In this document: positions 1 to 8,275 of the stretch, one piece after another
Numbering within the stretch: position 1 is the stretch's first letter
How the letters are laid out: each line of letters starts with the position of its first letter
NCBI GenBank assembly: GCA_016721905.1
Contig: JADKHH010000033.1
Span: forward strand, 62,001-126,000
DNA: 64,000 nt
From: Candidatus Opimibacter skivensis
Lineage (GTDB): Bacteria > Bacteroidota > Bacteroidia > Chitinophagales > Saprospiraceae
Direction of reading: 5' to 3'
Translations under genes and position numbers: made by a program
Notes under the pieces: model-generated
Database searches by the model: none
What the model was told of the DNA's origin: nothing
The model's input: the letters and a program-made list of their open reading frames with translations, nothing else

Positions 1-994
1 ACAGATTTGATCTTTGCAGTCCCCTTCAATACCTTTTCCGGAGGTGCAGAGTAGACATCAAATTCAATTGGCGCTGAAGGTTGTGTCGGCAATCCATGGA
101 TAGCGCCGCATTTGACGTACCAATTGCCATCTTGCTTGACCACTTCATAGAGATCCCGCTCACCAGCAGGAGACCCTCCAGGAAACGAACGTAGGGATCG
201 AAATTCTGAACAGTATCAAACTGAGGAGTCTGATTATCTCTCACTGATTGCACAGTTAACCTTGCTCTCAGGAAAAGATCATTATAACTCAGATTTCCTT
301 TTGCAGCTCGCAGTGCTTTGAAAAGTCCGGTAGTAAAAGCACCACCCTGAGGCATATCGCCTGCCAACTGCACACTCTTGCAGGCAGAGAGTACCACATG
401 CTTTGAGGTTGGTACTTCAAGGCTTCTGAGTTTGGTGTAATATCCATCAACATACGAATCAAGTGTCCTCGAGGCACCACTGGAAGGAGCAGCTCTTACA
501 GACCACTTGATATCTTCACCCGCATCCCTGGTCCCTGATCCGCTATGGCAACAATCCAATGAAACCAATATATGTGGAGGACTTTTCCTATTAGAGGTAG
601 CCACTTCATTTAACAACACAGCCAGTTCCTTATCAGCCAGATGAGGCACGCCACCAATTCCGCTGTCGATGCAGATCATGGTCTGGTCTTTACCATTTGG
701 TTCAAGCGCGAGAAACTCCGGTGCTGTCTTTTCTTCTGAACCATGTCCGCTGAAATGAAACCATGCTATGTCGTCAGGCCCGGCTGCCGCCAGATGCTCA
801 CGAAAGCCACTCTTAATGTTAGCATACGTTGCCGTCGCATCTTCAAGCCTTTTGATCTTAAGGTTGTAATCTGTCGAACAAAACTCATGCAGATAGGCTT
901 CAACCTGGTCGATATCTTTTATGCAGCCTTTGAGTTTGGGATTAGGTGCAGGATAATCATTGATTCCTACCAGGAGGACATAGAGGTTTTTCAT
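1..994 (-). CDS. Caspase-family (peptidase C14) protein, frameshifted, 3' end beyond window
   Basis: Cysteine protease of the caspase/metacaspase fold. The catalytic pair is visible: His84 in FHFSGHGS and Cys149 in SLDCCHSGSGTRD; GGAFTTGLFKAL around residue 220 is also typical of the family. The frame closes at 26-28 with an atypical tail. If one base is restored in the C-run near 176-179, the frame continues through SPAGERDLYEVVKQDG and VKCGAIHGLP to the window edge without a stop. The gene is therefore best read as a longer protein with a C-terminal beta-rich domain, interrupted by a one-base deletion that may be a consensus error. It is divergent from a CHAT/STAND pair across about 320 bp. 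Caspase-like proteases beside CHAT and STAND proteins are a known pattern in bacterial conflict and regulated-proteolysis loci. The protease family is secure; the biological role is inference. Confidence 0.85.
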
Positions 995-1312
995 TGTATG
1001 GCATTAACTATGGGTGAGCAGACTTAATCCCTTTCATTGCAAAAAGGGAGCCAAAAGATAACAAAATTAGCATAGGGCAGAGAGCATAGGGCAGAGGGCG
1101 CAGAGAGCAAAAGGCAAAGAGCTAACTCTCTTCCATTTCCGTGCTGATGGAACAGCAGCCTTGTTTACTATCTTAATTAAAATTAAAATCTGTCTCCTGA
1201 CAGTCCCTATGCGCTATGCCTATGCCCTCTGCCCTTTGCTCACTTGAATTTTGTATTATTGTGAATTGCATTTCTGAATACTCCTCATCACTTTATCTAT
1301 CCACTCTCACCC
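995..1312. repeat. Divergent intergenic region with low-complexity repeats
   Basis: This 318-bp gap separates the divergent caspase and CHAT genes. From about 1069 to 1112 it carries iterations of words such as GCATAGGGCAGAG. Near 1204-1240 the reverse-complement words (CTATGCCCTCTGCCC) recur, so the block is roughly an imperfect inverted repeat. A hairpin CTGTCTCCTGACAG sits at 1191-1204 and belongs to the GTCTCCTGAC hairpin family seen at 39883-43583. No gene is supported here. Confidence 0.6.
1062..1069 (-). promoter_or_regulatory. Bacteroidota -7 promoter element (TAATTTTG) for the caspase gene
   Basis: Read on the minus strand, the eight bases match the TAnnTTTG consensus of Bacteroidota primary promoters. 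It lies 67 bases upstream of the caspase ATG. No clear -33 TTTG partner is seen, so this is a candidate only. Confidence 0.35.
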
Positions 1313-3058
1313 ATGGATGTTATTTCCCTTGCCTTTGCCAATGACCGTGCAAATCCTCTGCCCACCCTCCAGGAGGAGGACAATAACCTCAACCGGATAT
1401 TATCCCCGCGGCAATTAAAACAACACTACATCCTGATACGGGACTCATACGCTTCGATCACCAGCTTGACGAATACAGTAGCTCAGTCCAAAGACCAACT
1501 CCGGATTTTTCTCTACAGCGGCCACGCCGGGAGAGATAAACTGCTGCTCGAAGGCCAGGCTGCCAATGCGGAAGGCATAGCCTACCTGCTCGGTCAATGC
1601 CCAAATCTTCAACTTGTTTTTCTAAACGGATGTTCTACCAAGGGTCAGGTGTATAGCCTCCTTCAGAAAGGCATTCCTGTCGTTATTGCTACAAGTGCCC
1701 CTATCGAAGACAAGAAAGCAAATGAATTCTCATCGAGGTTTTTCCAGGCCTTAAATGATCAGTGTTCAATCAGGGAGGCTTATGAGCTAGCCAAAGGTGA
1801 ACTCATGGCCAGGTATCCGGATGTACAAACAGACGCTGCCAATATCCTGGCAGAACCCGGTGCCCAGGCAGAAGAATCCCTGTGGGGCTTGTATTTCCTG
1901 CCGGAAAAAGAGATCAGCCTCGAATGGAAACTCAATGCGAATACGCCAACGATCGCCGCAGAAAACTTCGTTCCGAATGAATTGCTGCTTGACACCATGA
2001 TGGAATCCCTTGCACCGCACAGGGAAGAGATTAAAAAAATGGTGGATGACGAGGCTTTGGGAGCTACTAAAAACATACTTGACAAACGTGAAGCGATCCT
2101 CAGGGCACTGCCACATCCGGTAAGTGAACAATTCAGAAAACTACTGGTCGATGAAGATCCGGGCTCCGGAGGTCAGACCTTTTATAATCAACTTGGTGAA
2201 GCCCGGCTCCAGCAAATCATCGTCATCTACGACACGATGATGGAATTGCTGGGCTTTACGATCCTCGCAGATTTGTGGGAGGTGGCCGCCAGCCAGGAGA
2301 AATTTGAGATTGCAGATCCAATCAAAGCAAAACTCAAGGAATTTTTCATCTCCTCCATGAGCGGCACCAGCAGCCAGAAATTCCTTGACCTGATCACCAC
2401 CGCCAGGCTGATCATGGAGGCGAGCAACAAGAAATATTTCGTAGAGGAATTATCCACGCTGACGGATGCCTATAACACCAAAGGAGCACTCTATGATGCC
2501 GTATCCTATCTCGAATTTGTGCATGTCAAAATCGAAGAAAAAACAATACCTGGCGAAGAAGCAAAAGCTATGTGCATCAACAGCGAACAAAAACTGGCAG
2601 AGCTTTTCAGACACCTGGGATTTATCACCAACTACATCATGGCCTCTGTCAAGGATATCGATGTACTCAAATACAAACGATTTATCAAGACGCGGTATAA
2701 GCACAACGTAGTCAAACTCGAACAACGATTTGTCGGCCTCGCGGTGAACACTGAAATCGAAGAAGAAGCACTCGACAGCAATTCGGTACTGATCATCAAG
2801 AAGAATGAACCCAAACTGTCCCTCAATCTCAGCCCTTTTATCATCGATGAAAATGCCTTTGATGATAAAGCCAGCATTGCCAAGTTGTTCTTCTTTGACC
2901 GATATGACAAGGCCTCTGATACCTACGTCTACAAGCATGTCTATAAACCGCTTGACCCCCCGCTGCTGATCCAGAAGCAAAAACATTTTAAGATCCTCAG
3001 GGACCAGTTTGATGCTTTCTCCAATGCTGTATTCCAACAAACCATCCAAGCCCTATGA
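1313..3058 (+). CDS. CHAT-domain (caspase-like) protease, 581 aa
   Basis: The N-terminal ~190 residues form a compact CHAT domain, the caspase-related fold named from HetF/TPR proteins. The start MDVISLAFANDRANPLPTL is the usual opening of short CHAT proteins. The catalytic pair is His71 (YSGHAGRD) and Cys107 (FLNGCSTKG). Residues ~200-581 are largely helical with no domain I recognise; this may be a partner-binding or autoregulatory region. The stop codon overlaps the start of the STAND NTPase gene by 4 bases (ATGA), so the two products are almost certainly made together and probably act as a pair. By analogy to other CHAT proteins it is likely a protease activated by its partner; the substrate is unknown. 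No signal peptide or membrane segment is apparent, so it should be cytoplasmic. Confidence 0.85.
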   Translation: MDVISLAFANDRANPLPTLQEEDNNLNRILSPRQLKQHYILIRDSYASITSLTNTVAQSKDQLRIFLYSGHAGRDKLLLEGQAANAEGIAYLLGQCPNLQLVFLNGCSTKGQVYSLLQKGIPVVIATSAPIEDKKANEFSSRFFQALNDQCSIREAYELAKGELMARYPDVQTDAANILAEPGAQAEESLWGLYFLPEKEISLEWKLNANTPTIAAENFVPNELLLDTMMESLAPHREEIKKMVDDEALGATKNILDKREAILRALPHPVSEQFRKLLVDEDPGSGGQTFYNQLGEARLQQIIVIYDTMMELLGFTILADLWEVAASQEKFEIADPIKAKLKEFFISSMSGTSSQKFLDLITTARLIMEASNKKYFVEELSTLTDAYNTKGALYDAVSYLEFVHVKIEEKTIPGEEAKAMCINSEQKLAELFRHLGFITNYIMASVKDIDVLKYKRFIKTRYKHNVVKLEQRFVGLAVNTEIEEEALDSNSVLIIKKNEPKLSLNLSPFIIDENAFDDKASIAKLFFFDRYDKASDTYVYKHVYKPLDPPLLIQKQKHFKILRDQFDAFSNAVFQQTIQAL

Positions 3059-5457
3059 AGAGTCCATTTAAGTTTCTCGATGCCTTTACCTTAAAGGACA
3101 AGGATGCCTTCTTCGGGCGTGACCAGGAAATTGATACGCTCTATTCCCTGGTCTATAAGACACCTATGGTTCTGGTGTACGGCTTGTCCGGCACGGGGAA
3201 GACTTCGCTGATACAATGCGGACTGGCCAATAGGTTTGACGGACCGGATTGGTATCCTGTTTTCATCCGCAGGAATAACAATATCAATACCTCGACAAAT
3301 GCCGTTTTGCGCAATGCACTTGGTAACCAAACAAAAGAAACCGTAGCAGAAAATATTTCCCTGCTGCTTCGTAAGACGCTACGTCCGGTTTATCTTCTTT
3401 TCGATCAGTTTGAAGAATTATTTATCCTCGGCAAGGAAGAAGAACAAAAAGTGTTCATGGAATCTATCCGTGAATTGCTGGACGCACAACTTCCCTGCAA
3501 GATCATGCTGATCATGCGGGAAGAATACATCGGGCAACTATACGCCTATGAAACACTGATCCCCGAACTCTTTGATCACCGCTTCAGGGTCGAACCCATG
3601 GGGCCCAACAAAGTCAAAAGCGTCATCAGCTCTTCGTTTGACAAATTCAACATTCATCTTGCGGAGCCCAAAGATGAATTGCTGGAGATGATGGTGCACA
3701 ATATCAGTGATCCACGCACTGGTATCACACTCCCTTATCTTCAGGTTTATTTAGACATGTTGTACCGGGACAAATACCGTAAGCAATATGGACAGACTGA
3801 AACAGAAGGGTATCCAAAACTTGACATTACCAAAAGTGACATCTCAGGCATTGGTAAGATCGATAATGTACTCGAGCGGTTCCTGGAAGACCAGACAAGA
3901 GAACTCCGTGTCCAACTCGTACAGAAGTATAAAGTCGTAAAATCAAATGTGATCCAGCAGGTACTGGATGTATTTGTCAGCGAAGAAGGAACCAAGCGGC
4001 CAGTGACCTACACGTCATCAGGCAATGATATTGTATTGGCAGAAGATGCAGCCTCCACGCTCAAGGAGGTACCTGCTGAAATGCTCACCGATATATTGAA
4101 CACACTCCACTCCGATAGAATACTTCGACGTAGTAATGATAATTTTGAATTAGCCCATGACAGCCTTGCACTGGTCATAGACGGCCGGAGATCCCAATCG
4201 CAAAAACAACTCCAGCATATCCGCAAGCGCCTGGTCAATGCCTTCGAAGAATACCAGAAAACCGGCGCATTCCTTAATCAAAAACAATTAGCCGCCTTTG
4301 ATGAATTCAAGGCACAACTGGGTTTATCGCCGGAGATGGAAAAATTTCTGGACAAGTGCGAAGATGAAGTGATCCGCCAGGCCTCGGAGGACAGGGATCG
4401 TCTGCAACAGGAAAGCAGAATGGCACAACAGAAGAAACTGGCAAGAACTCGTGGGATCCTCCTTTCAATGGCAGTCGGACTCGCAGTACTTGCAGGATTT
4501 ATGTGGTTCAAGGCCAACGCTGCGAAAGGTGTTATCCAGGAAAAAGCCGAATTACTGGACAAAGAGAGGAGTTCGTTGGATTCTTTGTACACACGGTCAC
4601 TCATAGCGCAGGATTCGATCAATAACGTCACTGCGCAAGTCGGACAGCAAATTGTGAGACTTGAATCAATGACATCCGGAAAATTGAATACAGATGAATT
4701 GTCAAAAACAATTCTGACACTTAAGTCCCTTGTACGGAATGAGACTTCTGACCTGGCAAAGAAAGATGAATATATTTCCAGGGTCATGATGTTCACTACC
4801 GCTAAACTTGACAGTGACCTGTCAAAGAGCGTGAGCGATTCAATATTTGATCAGACCAAAATCTACCTGGTCATGAATTTGTCAGCCCCTGCAATTAAAA
4901 ATGAATTGAAGGGTAAAGAATTCATCCAGGTAAAGTGGGTGTCCATAGATGGGAAAGTCCTTGGGGAACCCTTCTATTCTGAAATTGAGTTTGGTGACAA
5001 AACCAACGTCTGGATAAAAGCCGAGGCGATCATCAGGGAACCCGGTGATTACAGGGTAGAAGTGATTAACAGCCTTGGACTTGAAATCGGTCGTAAAACT
5101 TTTACAATAAAGGCGGGTGCAGCTGATGAGATCAGTATGACCGAAAACAGCGAATTCAGGACCATGGCTTCCGGCTCGATAGATGCTCCCGGCAAGATGA
5201 AGAACACATTTAAAGTCGGAGAAAAACTCTACTACTATGTCCGGATCAACAGTCCTAAATCCGAAAAAATATTTGTCCAACTCGTCGACGCCGACGGCAA
5301 GCAAGTATGGAAAGATCCGTTTACGACTGCTGTAAATACTGCGAAAGGATCACGTGTGATCAGTTGGCATGGCGCAAACCGCGCAGGCAAATACTACATA
5401 AAACTATTGAACAGTAAGGGCGTAGAGATGGCAGGGCATGATATTACAGTCGAGTGA
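3055..5457 (+). CDS. Membrane-anchored STAND-type NTPase with C-terminal beta domains, 800 aa
   Basis: P-loop ATPase of the nSTAND1 type. FFGRDQEIDTLYSLV at ~19-33 opens the domain, Walker A is GLSGTGKTS (43-51), and Walker B is YLLFDQFEELF at ~113-123. A winged-helix-like segment (SDRILRRSNDNFELAHDSL) lies at ~350-370, then a helical/coiled-coil stretch. One membrane helix (~466-485, GILLSMAVGLAVLAGFMWF) is followed by a second coiled coil and two beta-rich modules (~600-685 and ~720-800), the first resembling DUF2914. The C-terminus is thus predicted to lie outside the cytoplasm, which would make it the sensor, with the NTPase and the coupled CHAT protease inside. Most STAND proteins instead carry repeat sensors in the cytoplasm. 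ATPase assignment is firm; topology and role are inferred. Confidence 0.85.
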   Translation: MKSPFKFLDAFTLKDKDAFFGRDQEIDTLYSLVYKTPMVLVYGLSGTGKTSLIQCGLANRFDGPDWYPVFIRRNNNINTSTNAVLRNALGNQTKETVAENISLLLRKTLRPVYLLFDQFEELFILGKEEEQKVFMESIRELLDAQLPCKIMLIMREEYIGQLYAYETLIPELFDHRFRVEPMGPNKVKSVISSSFDKFNIHLAEPKDELLEMMVHNISDPRTGITLPYLQVYLDMLYRDKYRKQYGQTETEGYPKLDITKSDISGIGKIDNVLERFLEDQTRELRVQLVQKYKVVKSNVIQQVLDVFVSEEGTKRPVTYTSSGNDIVLAEDAASTLKEVPAEMLTDILNTLHSDRILRRSNDNFELAHDSLALVIDGRRSQSQKQLQHIRKRLVNAFEEYQKTGAFLNQKQLAAFDEFKAQLGLSPEMEKFLDKCEDEVIRQASEDRDRLQQESRMAQQKKLARTRGILLSMAVGLAVLAGFMWFKANAAKGVIQEKAELLDKERSSLDSLYTRSLIAQDSINNVTAQVGQQIVRLESMTSGKLNTDELSKTILTLKSLVRNETSDLAKKDEYISRVMMFTTAKLDSDLSKSVSDSIFDQTKIYLVMNLSAPAIKNELKGKEFIQVKWVSIDGKVLGEPFYSEIEFGDKTNVWIKAEAIIREPGDYRVEVINSLGLEIGRKTFTIKAGAADEISMTENSEFRTMASGSIDAPGKMKNTFKVGEKLYYYVRINSPKSEKIFVQLVDADGKQVWKDPFTTAVNTAKGSRVISWHGANRAGKYYIKLLNSKGVEMAGHDITVE

Positions 5458-5816
5458 GGAGAGGGCATAGTGCATAGGGCAGAGGGCAGAGGGACTGTCA
5501 GGGTACAGATTTTACTTGTATGAGTTTGAAAATTATGGGGATGTCCGAGACAGGTTTTACTGTGTACTCAGGTGTGCGAAACGCGTTTTTCTCCGTGTGC
5601 TCCGTGTACTCCGTGCGAAACCTTGCATTGCGTTTTTCTCCGTGTGCTCCGCGTACTCCGTGCGAAACCTTGAATTGCGTTTTTCTCCGTGTACTCAGCG
5701 TACTCCGTGCGAAACCTTACATTGCGTTTTTCTCCGTGTGCTCCGTGTACTCCGTGCGAAACTCTTCAATTTTGGCTCTCTGCTGCTCTATGCTCTCTGC
5801 CCTATGCCCTTTGCTA
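5458..5816. repeat. Tandem degenerate repeat (CCGTGTACTCCGTGCGAAAC) and low-complexity block
   Basis: After the STAND gene comes a GGGCAGAGGGCAGAGG block. From ~5570 to 5762 follow four near-identical units of about 58 bp built on TTTTTCTCCGTGTGCTCC and GTACTCCGTGCGAAACC. The region ends with CTATGCTCTCTGCCCTATG words. The same CACGGAGTACACGGAG word occurs inverted at ~14207 and ~15968, so this is a dispersed family. Open frames here (5516-5903) translate the repeat and are not credible genes. Confidence 0.8.
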
Positions 5817-6194
5817 TTAAAGCACCACCGGCATCGCAAACAAAATCGCACCAATCAAAAAAATGTACGTGAGCAGGTGAACCAACGGATGATCCACCTT
5901 TAAGAAAATAAATTGTTCGATCGTACGACCCAGCCAGAACAAGGACATACCGCCAAGGAAGAAATGGCCTAAGGTAGTCGTAGCCAACTCATTTGGGAAA
6001 AGAAAACAAATAGCTGCCACAAACAAAAACACGTACATCAGCCGCAGATTGAGGATCTGCATGATCGCCTTGTTAGCAGCCGATAACTTATCAAGTTCCG
6101 TGCGCCAGGCAAACAATTTCCAGAACCGGGAATGAAACAGTACAAACCCAAGACAATAAAAGCCGCAGAGGAGAATTACGGTATGATCTGTCAC
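5817..6194 (-). CDS. Small integral membrane protein, function unknown, 125 aa
   Basis: About four hydrophobic helices can be seen (residues ~5-22, 47-66, 72-90 and 104-122), with a charged stretch around 25-45 between the first two. I do not recognise a family. The likely start is GTG, directly after the stop of the heptose gene upstream (no gap), so it is probably the last gene of the heptose/glycosyltransferase operon. A role in glycan handling is only a guess from position. Confidence 0.65.
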   Translation of the reverse strand: MTDHTVILLCGFYCLGFVLFHSRFWKLFAWRTELDKLSAANKAIMQILNLRLMYVFLFVAAICFLFPNELATTTLGHFFLGGMSLFWLGRTIEQFIFLKVDHPLVHLLTYIFLIGAILFAMPVVL

Positions 6195-7450
6195 TTATTC
6201 GTTGAGTTGGAGGAGATGAACAAAAGTATATAACGAGTCGCAGGTAATATCGACTGTGGAGGGATCAATCGTATCCTTATATCGTGCTGACATGATCAGC
6301 ACTGTCAAGGCTCCGATATTCCGGCCCCATTGCATATCCGCTGATTTATCACCAACCATAACAGCCTTTGAAAAATCAATGTCCGGATATTTTTCCTGAG
6401 CGCGAAAAGCCATACCCGGACTGGGTTTTCGGTCGGGATGAGCATTGTCGGTTGAAGTGCAATAAAATATATCGTCGATCCGGCCACCGGCCTTTTCAAT
6501 ATTTGATTTCATGTATGCATGAATATCTTGCAGATCCGCTTCCGACATCAGGCCCTTCCCCACTCCACGCTGATTGGTGATGACAATGATTCTTCCAAAC
6601 AGGCCACTCAATCGAGCGATAGCCGCCAGCGTTCCTTCTTTAAAAATAAACTCCTCGCGGTTGAAGACATAACTATCATCCTTATTGACATTGATCACAC
6701 CATCCCGGTCCAGAAAAAGGGTCCAGGTAGGATCGGGCTCATTGATTGCAAATGGAAAGTGCTTTAAGTCCACCTGGGCCTTATTAAAATCCTCAGGGAT
6801 GCCTATGTCTATGAAGTACCGGTCCTGTATGACACCAAAAAAATCTTTTGCACTGGAATCTTTTTGCAGATAATCGGACTCGAAAGAAAAAACCGCTGGC
6901 CAATCCTGCGCAAGGAATTTTTGTTTGTTGAGCAGATACACACCTCCATTGATGTTGCCATGATCAAGGTATTTCTTCTCCTCAAAAGCCATTATCCTTC
7001 CATCCTCATTTGTTGCGACAGCACCGTAACGATCAAATCGAAGCATGGGCTTTAAAGCCAGGGTACATTCTGCTTGCTTATGCAGATGCACTGCTTCAAG
7101 TTCTTTCAACCCTACTTTAAAAAGGTATCACCATTCATCACGAGGACGTCATCGCTTTCCACGGCAGCGAGTGCCAGCTTGATAGCTCCTCCTGTCTTTA
7201 AAGGCGTGGGCTCAATGACGCATGTATAAACGAGTGCAGGAAATTGGTCGCGAAGAAAATCTTCTACGACATCATGCCTGTAGCCCAGTGAAAAAACAAA
7301 TCTTTTTACGCCTTGTGATTCGAGATAGCGAATGATGTAATAGAGGAATGGATGTCCGGCTACCGGTGCCATGCATTTGGGAAGATCCGGCACCGCATCT
7401 CTCAACCGTGTTCCAAGCCCACCGGCCAATATGATTGCTTCGCTAATCAA
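6195..7450 (-). CDS. hddC-gmhB: Fused D-glycero-alpha-D-manno-heptose-1-P guanylyltransferase / heptose bisphosphate phosphatase (HddC-GmhB), frameshifted
   Basis: Two enzymes of GDP-D-glycero-D-manno-heptose synthesis in one chain of ~418 aa once the frame is repaired. The N-terminal nucleotidyltransferase (~1-235) begins ISEAIILAGGLGTRLRD and holds the MNGDTF metal motif. The C-terminal HAD phosphatase begins WTLFLDRDGVINV, with TNQRGVG and MVGDKSADM motifs. The frame is broken at 7119-7123: restoring one A to the A5 run turns NGDTFLK-stop into NGDTFFKVGLKELE and joins the halves, so a sequencing error or very recent mutation is likely. The phosphatase loop (YCTSTDNAHPDRKPSPGM) lacks the Cys-x-Cys part of the zinc site of E. 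coli GmhB. The likely TTG start at 7450 overlaps the end of gmhA by 8 bases. Confidence 0.85.
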
Positions 7451-8018
7451 AATACTGGTCCTCGACAAGTTCGCAGATGATATGCCCTGTCATGATATGA
7501 CTTTCCTGTATTCTCGGCGTATCCGTAGATGGTACATTGATCAGGAAATCACTGTCAGCTTTCATCTTGCCTCCGCTCGCACCCGTAAAGGCCACCGTGA
7601 TCATTCCTTTACGTTTTGCTTTTTGGAAAGCCTCAATGATATTGATCGAATTACCTGAAGTTGACAAACCAAGCAAAACATCTCCAGGTTGACCGATACC
7701 TTCTATCAACCTCGCGTATACATGCTCGTATCCATAGTCATTGGCCACAGCGGTGAGATAAGAAGTATTGCAATGCAGCGCTTCAGCAGGCAGAGCAACC
7801 CTGTCCTTATAAAACCGACCAGAAAATTCAGCCGCAAGATGTTGCGCATCTGCTGCACTCCCACCATTGCCACAAAAGTATATCCTGTTGCCTGCCCTGA
7901 AGGCCAGCACGATTTCGGTCACGACCGCTTCGATTGTTTTCAACAACGCAGCATCCTGCAGGATCCCCTGCTTCACACCAATCGAATTGGTGATGATTGA
8001 TTTTATTTTTTCTTCCAT
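7443..8018 (-). CDS. gmhA: Sedoheptulose-7-phosphate isomerase GmhA, 191 aa
   Basis: SIS-domain isomerase converting sedoheptulose 7-phosphate to D-glycero-D-manno-heptose 7-phosphate, the first step of the pathway. Diagnostic motifs are CGNGGSAADAQHLAAEF (phosphosugar binding), STSGNS and the QESHIMTGH segment, where conserved Gln/Glu/His residues sit in the family. Length and start (MEEKIKSIIT) are normal. It lies between the kinase gene (258 bp of REP-like hairpins upstream) and the overlapping hddC-gmhB gene, so coupled translation with the latter is likely. Confidence 0.92.
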   Translation of the reverse strand: MEEKIKSIITNSIGVKQGILQDAALLKTIEAVVTEIVLAFRAGNRIYFCGNGGSAADAQHLAAEFSGRFYKDRVALPAEALHCNTSYLTAVANDYGYEHVYARLIEGIGQPGDVLLGLSTSGNSINIIEAFQKAKRKGMITVAFTGASGGKMKADSDFLINVPSTDTPRIQESHIMTGHIICELVEDQYFD

Positions 8019-8275
8019 ACCGACATGTAGCCCCTACGGGCCCAGTTTTATGAGTTTCGATGATTTACGACATGTAGCCCCTACGGGGCAATGCTCTTCA
8101 TTCTTTATGATCACAGCATTTTTCATGTTTTGTGCAGCCTCACAGTTTCCTTACAGACATATAGCCCCTACGGGGCATTGATTTACGATTATCAATGATC
8201 TTTGCACGTGGCACATTGCTATGCTCTATGCTCTATGCTCTATGCTCTATGCTCCTTGCTCCTTGCTCCTTGCTT
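8019..8275. repeat. REP-like hairpins GCCCCTACGGGGC, three copies, plus CTATGCTC repeats
   Basis: Three copies of a word ending in GCCCCTACGGGG, the first two beginning CGACATGTAG, lie at 8021-8040, 8068-8090 and 8154-8175. Each can fold as GCCCC-TAC-GGGGC. From 8217 to 8275 follow tandem CTATGCT and CCTTGCT words. The block lies inside the heptose operon between hddA and gmhA and could act as an RNA stabiliser or attenuator. Confidence 0.75.

Noticed and set aside
1240..1262. TATTATTG near 1255 as CHAT promoter
   Set aside because: One mismatch to TAnnTTTG and a short spacing from the upstream TTTG; too weak to list.
2450..3049. 199-aa minus-strand frame inside the CHAT gene
   Set aside because: Antisense shadow of the well-supported CHAT coding sequence.
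5516..5903. Two overlapping open frames of 118 and 127 aa
   Set aside because: They translate the CCGTGTACTCCGTGCG tandem repeat; the protein is a direct copy of the DNA repeat in two frames and has no independent support.
6195..7468. Separate hddC pseudogene and gmhB gene
   Set aside because: A single-base change in one A-run rejoins them in frame at a catalytic motif; a fusion with a consensus error explains the data better.
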